Assembly: GCF_002777255.1 (NCBI RefSeq)
Contig: NZ_CP017634.1
Coordinates: forward strand, 6,150,903-6,214,902
Direction of reading: 5' to 3'
Source: Candidatus Formimonas warabiya
GTDB taxonomy: Bacteria; Bacillota; Dehalobacteriia; Dehalobacteriales; Dehalobacteriaceae
Length of the DNA: 64,000 nt
Shown piece after piece: positions 32,992-41,267 of this stretch (position 1 is its first letter; each line of letters begins with the position of its first letter). A program made the position numbers and the translations under genes. Under the pieces are notes generated by a model. The model was not told the DNA's origin. It was given only the letters and a program-made list of their open reading frames with translations, and made no database searches.

Positions 32992-34713
32992 ATGCCCCAA
33001 GAACTGAGAAGAATTTTGGTGCAATTCCTTGAGAATATACAGGAGGCCTTCTGTATCATTGATCAAGAGGAGAGCATCGTTTGGTGTAATACTTTTGCCA
33101 AACAATACCTATCGCCTAACGGTACGAATATTTGCGGGTTACAATGGTCATCAATCGTTTCAGGATTACCCTTGGGAGAGGTCTTACAGAATGGTAAGAC
33201 TTTTACCGGTGATCTCGCACTAGTGGGCAACACGCGCTGCTATTGCAATCGTATGCCTTTTCACCGCGAAAACAAAATTGTTTGCGCAATTGTGACCTTC
33301 CAACCGGCCCCACCCATCAAACATACGACTCTTGCTCTATCCCCCAACGACGATTATGATCTTCTGGAGATGGTCATGGAAACATCTTCGGACGGGATCT
33401 ATATTACGGACGGCGAAGGTATCACATTACGCATCAACAAAGCTTATGAGGATATTACCGGTCTGAAGCGGACCGAAGTCATTGGCAGGCATATGAAAAC
33501 GCTGGAAGAAGAGGGGATTATCTCTCAATCTGGAACGCTGATTGTGCTAAGGACAAAGGCACCCGTATCTTTGCTGCAGCGCATTAGAGATACCAAAACG
33601 ATATTGGTGACCTCCAATCCCTATTGTGACGATACCGGCAAGATCATCGCGGTAATTACGAATGTTCGGGATATTACCAAGCTCAAAGAAATGGAAGTCG
33701 AATTGGCACAAACGCGGGGTTTGACCGAGCTTTACATGCACCGCTTGAAAGAGATAGAGGCCCAGGTCGGCCACGGTGAATTTGTCATGAAGAGCAAGGA
33801 AATGCTCGCGGTCTATGAAACAGCCCTGCGGGTAGCGCGTTTTGATGCCACTACTTTGATTACCGGGGAATGCGGTGTCGGTAAAGAAGTGATCGCTCGT
33901 ATCATACACCAAAACAGTATGTATAAGGACGGCCCGTTTGTGAAAATCAATTGTGGCGCTATTCCAGAAAACCTGTTGGAGTCCGAGTTATTCGGTTACG
34001 CCGGCGGCGCGTTTACCGGCGCGAGAAAGGATGGGAAAGCAGGGGTCTTTGAAATTGCTAATAATGGCACTTTGTTGCTCGACGAAATTGGGGAAATGCC
34101 TCTAAATCTTCAGGTTAAGCTTTTGCAGGTACTGCAGGATAAACGTATCAAGCGTATTGGGGACACCAAAGAAAAAATGATTTCCGTGCGTTTATTAGCT
34201 GCGACCAATCGCAATTTAGAAGAAAGTATCGAAGAAGGTAATTTTCGCCGCGACCTTTATTATCGCATCAATGTTATCAGCATCTATATCCCTCCGTTGC
34301 GTCAACGCAAAGCCGATATACCCTTTTTAGCCACCTTTTTCCTAAAAAAGAATAGTGAGCGTTATCATATAGAAAAAACCTTTTCCCCTCAAGCCATGGA
34401 CTTCTTATTGCGCTATAACTGGCCGGGCAATGTTCGTGAGTTATCAAATGTGATCGAGAGCGCCTATATCATGAGCGATACCGAACGTATTGAAACCGCG
34501 CATTTCCCCAATTTCGCAATCGACAATGAGCATACGGATGTGTTAACTATTCACAAGCTTATACCCCTTAATGAAGCGAAACACCTGTTAAAAACAAAGC
34601 TTATTACCATGGCGATGGAGCAATATGGCTCCACCCGAAAAGCGGCAGAGGCCTTGCAAATCGACCATTCCACGATTGTTAAAAACCGGGATTGCATGCA
34701 AAGCGATATTTGA
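32992..34713 (+). CDS. PAS-domain sigma-54-dependent transcriptional activator
   Basis: A 573-residue enhancer-binding protein. Two PAS-like sensor regions lie at about residues 5-100 (FLENIQEAFCIIDQEESIVWCN) and 120-230 (METSSDGIYITDGEGITLRINKAYEDITGL). The AAA+ domain has the Walker A GECGVGKEVIARIIH near 300, the sigma-54 contact loop ESELFGYAGGAFTGA near 335, LLLDEIGEMPLNLQ and RRDLYYRINVISIYIPPLRQR. A Fis-type helix-turn-helix ends it, though the last helix (HSTIVKNRDCMQSDI) is less canonical than usual. Sigma-54 promoters face both flanking operons, so it probably switches on both when a substrate or CoA-ester ligand binds the PAS domains. Confidence 0.93.
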   Translation: MPQELRRILVQFLENIQEAFCIIDQEESIVWCNTFAKQYLSPNGTNICGLQWSSIVSGLPLGEVLQNGKTFTGDLALVGNTRCYCNRMPFHRENKIVCAIVTFQPAPPIKHTTLALSPNDDYDLLEMVMETSSDGIYITDGEGITLRINKAYEDITGLKRTEVIGRHMKTLEEEGIISQSGTLIVLRTKAPVSLLQRIRDTKTILVTSNPYCDDTGKIIAVITNVRDITKLKEMEVELAQTRGLTELYMHRLKEIEAQVGHGEFVMKSKEMLAVYETALRVARFDATTLITGECGVGKEVIARIIHQNSMYKDGPFVKINCGAIPENLLESELFGYAGGAFTGARKDGKAGVFEIANNGTLLLDEIGEMPLNLQVKLLQVLQDKRIKRIGDTKEKMISVRLLAATNRNLEESIEEGNFRRDLYYRINVISIYIPPLRQRKADIPFLATFFLKKNSERYHIEKTFSPQAMDFLLRYNWPGNVRELSNVIESAYIMSDTERIETAHFPNFAIDNEHTDVLTIHKLIPLNEAKHLLKTKLITMAMEQYGSTRKAAEALQIDHSTIVKNRDCMQSDI

Positions 34714-34739
34714 TCGTGTGATATGATCCAATTTATCAT

Positions 34740-34903
34740 CAGTCTTTCTGGTGGTGAATTCAGGCATATTTATGGTGACGATTTTCACCATAGGAAAAAT
34801 CCTGCATGATTCATCGCATCAGAGTGTCTTGTTAGACGAAAATAGCGCATTTCTTTAAGTTGCCGGTGATAAAAGTCACCGGCCGCTTTTGTCTATACTG
34901 CTC
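34740..34903. repeat. direct repeat, copy 1, with two GGTGA-N6-TCACC palindromes
   Basis: First copy of a roughly 165-bp repeat, nearly identical to 35050-35217. It contains two palindromes with the same core: ATGGTGA-N6-TCACCAT at 34772-34791 and CCGGTGA-N6-TCACCGG at 34863-34882, the latter followed by CTTTT. The second looks like the terminator of the activator gene. The shared core may instead, or also, be the binding site of the activator. Confidence 0.8.
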
Positions 34904-34904
34904 T

Positions 34905-35049
34905 CTGACCTGCCCCCAATTTTCGCACACCAAGAATATTAGTAAATACTTAAAAGTTTTATTGCATATTCCTTGGGGGTTAGCTACTCCAATAAAGAAT
35001 AGGGCCTGACGTGGTTATATTCCTATTGGACCGACGATATAATTGCACC
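34905..35049 (-). pseudogene. IS3-family transposase remnant, C-terminal fragment
   Basis: Read on the minus strand this segment gives EYNHVRPYSLLE, a stop, then LTPKEYAIKLL, which is the typical C-terminus of an IS3-family OrfB, broken by two in-frame stops. Another short piece (LTQNGYIESF) is found at about 35220-35260 on the same strand. In intact transposases that motif lies about 35 residues before YNHVRP; here the second repeat copy lies between them. The fragments are dead and mark past insertion and rearrangement. Confidence 0.65.
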
Positions 35050-35217
35050 AGCCTTTCTGGTGGTGAATTCAGGCATATTTATGGTGACGGTTTTCACCAT
35101 AGGAAAAATCCTGCATGATTCATCGCATCAGAGTGTCTTGTTAGACGAAAATATCGCATTCCTTTTAGTTACCGGTGATAAAAGTCACCGGTTGTTTTTT
35201 TGTCTATAGTGCTTTTT
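35050..35217. repeat. direct repeat, copy 2, with two GGTGA-N6-TCACC palindromes
   Basis: Second copy of the repeat at 34740. Palindromes are at 35081-35100 (ATGGTGA-N6-TCACCAT) and 35171-35192 (ACCGGTGA-N6-TCACCGGT), the latter followed by a T7 run, so it works as a terminator on paper. It stands about 170-300 bp upstream of the sigma-54 promoter at 35384, the right range for enhancer sites. Confidence 0.8.
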
Positions 35218-35383
35218 TAAAACTTTCTATGTAACCGTTCTGCGTGAGTCTGCCTGGGTCTGGAAAGACATGTTCCATGTGACGATCATTCCTGTTGTCC
35301 AAGTTTTCGGGGTTTAGGTCAACCGGTAAGAAGTGACTGCCGTAGATGGCGGCAAGTTGTACTTTTAAAGCAAATGCCAGGGC

Positions 35384-35399
35384 TGGCACAGAAATTGCT
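35384..35399 (+). promoter_or_regulatory. sigma-54 promoter of the 4-hydroxybutyrate operon
   Basis: TGGCAC-N5-TTGCT is an exact -24/-12 match with 10 bp between GG (35385-35386) and GC (35397-35398). Start of transcription would be near 35410, leaving a leader of about 125 bp before the dehydratase gene. The activator is encoded immediately upstream. Confidence 0.87.
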
Positions 35400-35534
35400 A
35401 TAGCCACTTATCAAGCTGAAAGCCACTCCTATCACATATTTACACACCATTTTGCCTCAGTCTTGGGAGCATTACATTTAGGCGGGAATTAATTAAGTCA
35501 GTAGTTTATAGCAGGATGAAAAGGAGGAATTATT

Positions 35535-36998
35535 ATGGCATTAAAAACAAGGGAGCAGTATTACGCAAGTCTCAGAGAAATGAAGACAGAGGTTTACCTA
35601 TTTGGGGAAAAAGTGGACAATTACTTAGATCATCCCATTATCCGTCCTTCCACCAACTCGGTAGCGATGACCTATTACTTGGCGGAAAAAGAAGAATATG
35701 CAGACATCATGACAGCGACTTCCCATCTCACCGGCAACAAAATCAATCGCTTTACCCATATTCATCAGAACACGGATGACTTACGCAACAAAGTGAAGAT
35801 GCTTCGACTGTTGGGGCAAAAAACCGCATCCTGTTTTCAGCGTTGTGTGGGCATGGACGCTTTCAATGCTGTTTACAGCACAACATTCGAGATTGATGAA
35901 AAGTACGGAACCGAGTATTTTGCGCGTTTTAAAAAGTATTTGGTTTATGTCCAGGATCACGATTTAGTGGTGGATGGAGCCATGACCGACCCTAAAGGAA
36001 ATCGCAAATTGCCGCCGCATCAACAAGAAGATCCCGATCTCTTTTTAAGGGTTGTCGAGCGCAGAGAAGACGGTATTGTCGTCAGAGGAGCCAAGGCCCA
36101 CCAGACCGGAATTATTAATTCTCATGAAGTGCTTGTGATGCCCACCATTGCGATGGGGGAAGAAGACAAGGACTGGGCGGTTTCCTTTGCCCTTCCTGTT
36201 GACACCAAAGGAATTTTTATCATTTATGGCAGACAGTCCTGTGATACTCGGAAACTGGAGGAAAACGCGGAAATTGATCTGGGAAACCCTACTTTTGGCG
36301 GCCATGAAGGTCTTGTCATCTTTGAAGATGTTTTTGTGCCCAATGAGCGTATTTTCTTAAACGGCGAAACGGAATTTGCGGGGATGCTGGTAGAGCGCTT
36401 CGCCGGCTTCCATCGTCAAAGCTATGGCGGTTGCAAAGTGGGCGTGGGAGATGTTCTGATCGGCGCAACAGCTTTGGCTGCAGAGCATAATGGCGTCGCC
36501 TCCGTGTCTCACATCAAAGATAAACTGATTGAAATGACCCATCTGAATGAAACCTTATATGCTTGCGGTATCGCTTGTTCCGCCGAAGGTGCGGTTACTA
36601 AGGCGGGGAGTTATCAAATCAATCTACTCTTGGCGAATATTTGTAAACTGAATGTTACGCGCTTCCCCTATGAAATTACGCGCATGGCCGAAGATATTGC
36701 CGGCGGTTTGATGGTTACGATGCCGTCGGAAAAGGATCTCAGGGACGAAAAGCTGGGGCCTTATGTCAGAAAGTATCTCCGGGGCAACGCCGCCTACAGT
36801 ACGACGGACCGGTTGCGCATTTTGCGCCTCATTGAGAATATGACTTTGGGAACCGCCGCCGTCGGCTATCGCACGGAATCGCTTCATGGAGCTGGCTCCC
36901 CTCAGGCGCAAAAGATTGTCATCGCCCGCCAAGGGAATCTCAACCATAAGATCGCGCTAGCAAAAGAAATTGCCGGTATCAAAGATTCTACAGAGTAA
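35535..36998 (+). CDS. abfD: 4-hydroxybutyryl-CoA dehydratase / vinylacetyl-CoA isomerase
   Basis: A 487-residue FAD and [4Fe-4S] enzyme that converts 4-hydroxybutyryl-CoA to crotonyl-CoA by a radical mechanism. The known cluster ligands of the clostridial enzyme are all in place, shifted by one: Cys100 and Cys104 in SCFQRCVGMD, and His293 and Cys300 in FHRQSYGGCK, with the catalytic Tyr between them. The C-terminal TESLHGAGSPQAQ is also conserved. Length is as in the family. AAAGGAGGAATTATT precedes the ATG. It is first in a sigma-54-driven operon whose other members complete conversion to acetyl-CoA. Confidence 0.96.
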   Translation: MALKTREQYYASLREMKTEVYLFGEKVDNYLDHPIIRPSTNSVAMTYYLAEKEEYADIMTATSHLTGNKINRFTHIHQNTDDLRNKVKMLRLLGQKTASCFQRCVGMDAFNAVYSTTFEIDEKYGTEYFARFKKYLVYVQDHDLVVDGAMTDPKGNRKLPPHQQEDPDLFLRVVERREDGIVVRGAKAHQTGIINSHEVLVMPTIAMGEEDKDWAVSFALPVDTKGIFIIYGRQSCDTRKLEENAEIDLGNPTFGGHEGLVIFEDVFVPNERIFLNGETEFAGMLVERFAGFHRQSYGGCKVGVGDVLIGATALAAEHNGVASVSHIKDKLIEMTHLNETLYACGIACSAEGAVTKAGSYQINLLLANICKLNVTRFPYEITRMAEDIAGGLMVTMPSEKDLRDEKLGPYVRKYLRGNAAYSTTDRLRILRLIENMTLGTAAVGYRTESLHGAGSPQAQKIVIARQGNLNHKIALAKEIAGIKDSTE

Positions 36999-37002
36999 TG
37001 GG

Positions 37003-37272
37003 ATGACACTGTTTTTTCGTTATTGCGGAGGATGTAACCCCTGTTATGACCGATGCAAAGCTGCCCAGCTCATACGAAATTCTTTGCCGGAGCAGTTTGA
37101 TCAAGAAGCAAACAGTGTCGATGGCTGTATTCTGTTATGCGGCTGCTTCTCTGCCTGCGCAAAAATTCCCCCTGAATACAAGGACAAAAGAATTTGGCTT
37201 AGCAGGTCACAGGAAGATGTATTAAATATCATTAAAGAACTAAAAACCTTGAAACAGGAGGCACAACAATAG
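37003..37272 (+). CDS. small Cys-rich protein with CGGCNPCYDR motif
   Basis: About 89 residues from the ATG at 37003, 4 bp after the abfD stop. The N-terminal YCGGCNPCYDRCKAAQLIR and the middle CILLCGCFSACAKIP give eight Cys, suggesting a metal or FeS site. The remainder is charged and helical. It overlaps the CoA-transferase start by one base, so translation is coupled to the 4-hydroxybutyrate pathway genes. I do not recognise a named family. Possible roles are cluster supply or electron transfer for the dehydratase; nothing in the sequence proves either. Confidence 0.72.
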   Translation: MTLFFRYCGGCNPCYDRCKAAQLIRNSLPEQFDQEANSVDGCILLCGCFSACAKIPPEYKDKRIWLSRSQEDVLNIIKELKTLKQEAQQ

Positions 37273-38591
37273 TGAACAGTAATAATAATGCCCGAGCCAA
37301 ATTTGTATCTGCAGAGGAGGCAGTTCGACATATCCCTTCTCATAGCCGTGTTGTCGTGGGCCATGCAGCAGGAGAGCCTAGCGTGCTCTTAACAGCCATG
37401 GTAGAGAATTATGCCCAATACGAGGATGTGGAAATTGTCCACATGGTTTGTATCGGCAAAGGATTGTATACTGCGCCGGAATTGCGTAAGCATTTTCGCC
37501 ATAATTCCGTTTTTGTGGGAAAAAACACGCAAGAGGCAATTGCTAGCGGACGAGGAGATTTTACGCCTGTCTATTTCTACTGTTTTCCCGCTCTTTTCTC
37601 CAACGGCCAAATGCCCGTAGACGTGGCTCTGATCCAGGTTTCCCCTCCCGATAGATTTGGCTTTTGCAGTTATGGAATTTCGAATGACTATACGCAGGCC
37701 GCAGCCCAAAATGCCCGGATTGTCATTGCCGAAATTAATGAACAAATGCCTCGCACATGGGGAGATAATTTCATTCATTTGACGGAAATCGATTATGCCG
37801 TCAAGACCAACCGGCCCTTATTGGAAGTTCCTCCTCTCCTGCCTAGTGCGATTGAAGAAGCAATCGGGGAACATTGCGCTTCATTAATCGAAGACGGAGC
37901 TACTTTGCAGCTGGGGATTGGCGGCATCCCCAATGCGCTTTTGAAATTCTTAAACAAGAAAAAAGACTTAGGAATCCACTCAGAGATGATTGCCGATGGT
38001 GTCGTCGATCTTATTGAAGACGGCGTTGTCACCAACAAAGCAAAGACCATTCATCCCGGGAAATCTATCGTTACCTTCCTCATGGGAACCAAAAAACTCT
38101 ATGATTTTGCGCACAATAACCCCATGATCGAGTTATATCCCGTAGAGTATGTGAACGACCCTTACATTATCCGGCAGAATCACAAAATGGTTTCCATCAA
38201 TTCTTGCGTTCAAGTTGACCTCATGGGTCAAGTCGCTTCCACAACGATTGGTTACAAGCAAATTAGCGGCGTAGGCGGTCAGGTTGATTTTGTGCGTGGA
38301 GCCGCTATGGGTAAAGAAGGCAAGTCCATTATCGCCATGCCTTCCACAAATAAAGGTAAAACATCTAAAATTGTCCCCATTCTGGATGAAGGGGCAGCAG
38401 TAACTACGAATCGTTACGATGTACAGTATATCATTACCGAATACGGCATTGCGGATTTGCGGGGCAAAACTTTGAACGACCGGGGCAAGGCATTGATTGA
38501 GATTGCCCATCCTGATTTCCGGGATCAGCTAAGGGAGGTTTGGGAAAGAAGATACATTTATAAAGAGACAAACAAAACGGAAGGTGCGTAA
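37272..38591 (+). CDS. abfT: 4-hydroxybutyrate CoA-transferase
   Basis: A 439-residue class I CoA-transferase of the Cat2/acetyl-CoA hydrolase family. Marks are HSRVVVGHAAGEPSVLL near residue 24, QVSPPDRFGFCSYGIS near 123, LQLGIGGIPNALLKFL near 212, GVGGQVDFVRGAAMGKEGKSIIAMPS near 333 and ITEYGIADLRGKTLNDRGKALIEIAHPDFRDQL at the end. It activates 4-hydroxybutyrate with acetyl-CoA or another acyl-CoA. The start is GTG 37272 with AGGAGG upstream, overlapping the preceding stop. Adjacent abfD makes the substrate assignment good. Confidence 0.92.
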   Translation: MNSNNNARAKFVSAEEAVRHIPSHSRVVVGHAAGEPSVLLTAMVENYAQYEDVEIVHMVCIGKGLYTAPELRKHFRHNSVFVGKNTQEAIASGRGDFTPVYFYCFPALFSNGQMPVDVALIQVSPPDRFGFCSYGISNDYTQAAAQNARIVIAEINEQMPRTWGDNFIHLTEIDYAVKTNRPLLEVPPLLPSAIEEAIGEHCASLIEDGATLQLGIGGIPNALLKFLNKKKDLGIHSEMIADGVVDLIEDGVVTNKAKTIHPGKSIVTFLMGTKKLYDFAHNNPMIELYPVEYVNDPYIIRQNHKMVSINSCVQVDLMGQVASTTIGYKQISGVGGQVDFVRGAAMGKEGKSIIAMPSTNKGKTSKIVPILDEGAAVTTNRYDVQYIITEYGIADLRGKTLNDRGKALIEIAHPDFRDQLREVWERRYIYKETNKTEGA

Positions 38592-38640
38592 TAGAGCAGC
38601 GTTCAACAGTGGTAAATATATCACAAATGAGGTAATACAA

Positions 38641-39405
38641 GTGAAAAATATTATTTTTGAAAAAAACGAAGGTTATTCTCTTTTAACAATCAACCGACCG
38701 GCGGTATTGAACACCTTGAATACCGAAGTGCTCCAAGAGCTTCAAGAGGTATTGTCTTCTTTATTGGCACTGGGCGACGGCACGCCTTTGATTGTAACAG
38801 GTGCCGGGGAAAAATCTTTTGTAGCGGGGGCGGATATTGAGGAAATGAGAAATAAAACCCCGGGGGAAGCACGTGAATTTGCGTCGCTGGGACATACCGT
38901 CATACGCTTGCTTGAAAAGCTTCCCCAACCGGTAATTGCCGCGGTAAATGGTTTTGCCCTAGGCGGCGGCTGTGAATTGGCCTTAGCTTGTGATATACGG
39001 TATTGTTCAGAAAATGCCCGGTTTGGTCAGCCGGAAGTTTCCTTGGGGATCACGCCTGGTTTCGGCGGCAGTCAGCTTCTCCCCAGAATTGTGGGTAAGG
39101 CAAAGGCTGCAGAGTTACTGTATACGGGGGCGGTCATTGATGCGCGGGAAGCTGCCCAAATCGGTTTGGTGAACCTGGTTTTACCCACAAATGAAGTCTT
39201 AATGGCCACGGCTATCAACACTGCTCAAGTCATTGCCAAAAACAGCTCTTACGCTGTATCCCTGTCAAAGAACGCAATGAACCGGGGCTTATCCTTGGAA
39301 TTGAGTTCCGGATTAGCGATCGAAGCTGATTGCTTTGCACTTTGTTTTGGCCACGGAGAGCAACAGACACGGATGAATGCTTTTATCGCCAAAAAGAAGA
39401 AATAG
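38641..39405 (+). CDS. enoyl-CoA hydratase (crotonase)
   Basis: About 254 residues. The GTG at 38641 gives the normal crotonase N-terminus (MKNIIFEKNEGYSLLTINRP) and has GAGGT upstream. The oxyanion-hole and catalytic residues are present: AGADIEEM near 66, NGFALGGGCELALACDIR near 102 (first Glu) and FGQPEVSLGITPGFGGSQLLPR near 127 (second Glu). It hydrates crotonyl-CoA from the dehydratase to (S)-3-hydroxybutyryl-CoA, the substrate of the dehydrogenase at 28507. Confidence 0.93.
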   Translation: MKNIIFEKNEGYSLLTINRPAVLNTLNTEVLQELQEVLSSLLALGDGTPLIVTGAGEKSFVAGADIEEMRNKTPGEAREFASLGHTVIRLLEKLPQPVIAAVNGFALGGGCELALACDIRYCSENARFGQPEVSLGITPGFGGSQLLPRIVGKAKAAELLYTGAVIDAREAAQIGLVNLVLPTNEVLMATAINTAQVIAKNSSYAVSLSKNAMNRGLSLELSSGLAIEADCFALCFGHGEQQTRMNAFIAKKKK

Positions 39406-39468
39406 GGGCTTCGCGCATCTGTGTAAATGCTTACACGATCGAGATGATAAGAAGAAAGGATATTGATT

Positions 39469-40650
39469 ATGAAGGAAATTGTTATCGCTAGCGCGATTAG
39501 AAGTGCCATCGGCAGTTTTGGCGGCAGTTTGAAAGACGTAACCGCCGTGGACCTTGGGGCCGCGGTCATAAAGGAAGCAATCAACAGAGCGGGTATTCAT
39601 GAATCCCAAGTTGCCGAAGTGATTATGGGTAATGTACTCCAAGCCGGGTTAGGGCAAAACCCGGCCCGCCAAGCAGCTCTCAAAGCGGGCTTGCCCAGGG
39701 AAACCGGGGCTTGGACAGTTAATAAGGTTTGCGGTTCCGGGCTAAAAGCCGTTGCCTTGGCTGCCCAGAGCATCATTGCGGAGGAAAACGAGATCGTCGT
39801 GGCCGGCGGCATGGAGAATATGTCCCGGGCCCCCTATGTCTCAGACAATATGCGCTGGGGGTCAAGGATGGGAGACACTACCGTGACCGACGCCATGATC
39901 AAAGATGGGCTTTGGTGCGCGATCAATCAATATCATATGGGCGTTACGGCGGAAAATGTAGCCGAGAAATACCATATTACCCGTGAACAGCAAGATGAGT
40001 TTTCCGTACAAAGCCAGAAAAGAGCAAATTCGGCCATTGAGGATGGCGTTTTTAAAGAGGAGATCGTCCCCATCGTGATTCCGCAAAGGAAGGGAGAGCC
40101 GATCATTTTTGATACCGATGAATTTCCCCGCAAAGGAACTACCATAGAAGTTCTGGCAAAACTCCGCCCGGCTTTTCAGAAAGCAGGCACCGTTACTGCG
40201 GGCAATGCTTCCGGAATCAACGACGGCGCCGCCGCCGTGGTACTTATGTCCAAAGAAAAGGCACAAGCGCTTGGCATCCAGCCTTTGGCAACGATCGTTG
40301 CCAGCGCTTTTGCCGGTGTGGATCCGGCAGTGATGGGCACAGGACCGATACCGTCGGTCCAAAAATGCTTGGAAAAGGCAGGCATGACTTTGGCGGATAT
40401 TGATGTGATCGAAGCCAATGAAGCTTTTGCAGCGCAAAGTTTGGCAGTTGCCCAAGAACTGAATTTCCCACCAAACAAGGTCAATCATCATGGGGGCGCA
40501 CTTGCCTTGGGGCATCCCATCGGTGCGAGCGGTGCCCGGATTTTAGTGACCCTTCTCTATGAAATGAAACGGATGGGAGCTCAAACGGGTCTCGCCACAC
40601 TTTGTATTGGCGGTGGCCAAGGTATCGCGATGATCGTCAAGAGGGACTAA
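39469..40650 (+). CDS. acetyl-CoA acetyltransferase (thiolase)
   Basis: A 393-residue thiolase starting at ATG 39469, 8 nt after GAAGAAAGGA. The acylated Cys is in VNKVCGSGLKAVALAAQ near 88. The second site is NHHGGALALGHPIGASGARI near 344, and the final catalytic Cys is in TLCIGGGQGIA near 378. It cleaves acetoacetyl-CoA to two acetyl-CoA and so ends the 4-hydroxybutyrate pathway of this operon. Confidence 0.95.
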   Translation: MKEIVIASAIRSAIGSFGGSLKDVTAVDLGAAVIKEAINRAGIHESQVAEVIMGNVLQAGLGQNPARQAALKAGLPRETGAWTVNKVCGSGLKAVALAAQSIIAEENEIVVAGGMENMSRAPYVSDNMRWGSRMGDTTVTDAMIKDGLWCAINQYHMGVTAENVAEKYHITREQQDEFSVQSQKRANSAIEDGVFKEEIVPIVIPQRKGEPIIFDTDEFPRKGTTIEVLAKLRPAFQKAGTVTAGNASGINDGAAAVVLMSKEKAQALGIQPLATIVASAFAGVDPAVMGTGPIPSVQKCLEKAGMTLADIDVIEANEAFAAQSLAVAQELNFPPNKVNHHGGALALGHPIGASGARILVTLLYEMKRMGAQTGLATLCIGGGQGIAMIVKRD

Positions 40651-40946
40651 GCTTTTTCACAGAATACTCCGCAAGATCGCATCATTAGTCAACAAAGTAT
40701 CCCAGGAAGGTAGTATCCCTATAGAGAAACAATAAAATTTTAAGGAAGGGAGGTATGTTGCCTAGTAAACATGACTGCAAACGAGAAAGAAAAAGGAGGT
40801 GTATGCTTTTATAGTATCGTGTAAATAACCACCGCTGCAGCAATGTTTTAGACTGAAAAAGGATTATTTACTATTTTGCCAGACCATTGATAACTTGGGA
40901 GCAGTAATCATGCTGAACAAAGAAAGAAGAAGAATGGAGGTATACT
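40651..40946. other. gene-free spacer inside the 4-hydroxybutyrate/transport operon
   Basis: About 300 bp with no supported gene. There are two Shine-Dalgarno-like tracts (AGGGAGG at 40745 and AAAGGAGG at 40792) that lead only into very short frames of under 20 codons. No terminator or promoter is evident, so the transport genes may be read through from the thiolase gene. Confidence 0.4.
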
Positions 40947-41198
40947 ATGCATCCGGAAGAAAAACGAGACTGGCAAATCTTTGCAGGTCCCCTTTGTTAC
41001 ACCTTTGGATTCTATATTATTATGTATATCGTATTGAGCCTGATTCCGACTGATAGTTTTGGGTCTATGGGAGCGCTTGGCATTCCGGTGATGACTTGGC
41101 TCTGCGTGTTTTTGCCGTTTGCTATTTCTTGTGTGGCTCCGGTAATTATTTCCTGGCTCTGCGTAAGAGCGATGCCCGAAGAAGATGCGAAAAATTAA
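40947..41198 (+). CDS. small two-helix symporter accessory protein
   Basis: An 83-residue protein with two membrane helices (about 12-34 and 48-72) and an acidic C-terminus. It sits 70 bp before a sodium:solute symporter gene. Small proteins of this shape (YhdT/DUF997- or DUF4212-like) regularly pair with SSS-family symporters as a second subunit. TGGAGGTATACT precedes the ATG. Confidence 0.7.
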   Translation: MHPEEKRDWQIFAGPLCYTFGFYIIMYIVLSLIPTDSFGSMGALGIPVMTWLCVFLPFAISCVAPVIISWLCVRAMPEEDAKN

Positions 41199-41267
41199 TT
41201 TGCAGATTACAACACAGTTGGTTTTTCTTCGTTTTTTCTTAATTTAATGTAAGAAGGGACTGATGAC

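Noticed and set aside
32775..33032. Short plus-strand frame with a CHSC motif before the sigma-54 activator
   Set aside because: It looks slightly protein-like but has no ribosome site and overlaps the activator start by 40 bp in another frame. A decayed N-terminal extension of the activator is possible but cannot be shown.
34740..35217. Repeat block as a CRISPR array
   Set aside because: Only two copies of about 165 bp, with no regular spacers and no cas genes; it is a duplication.
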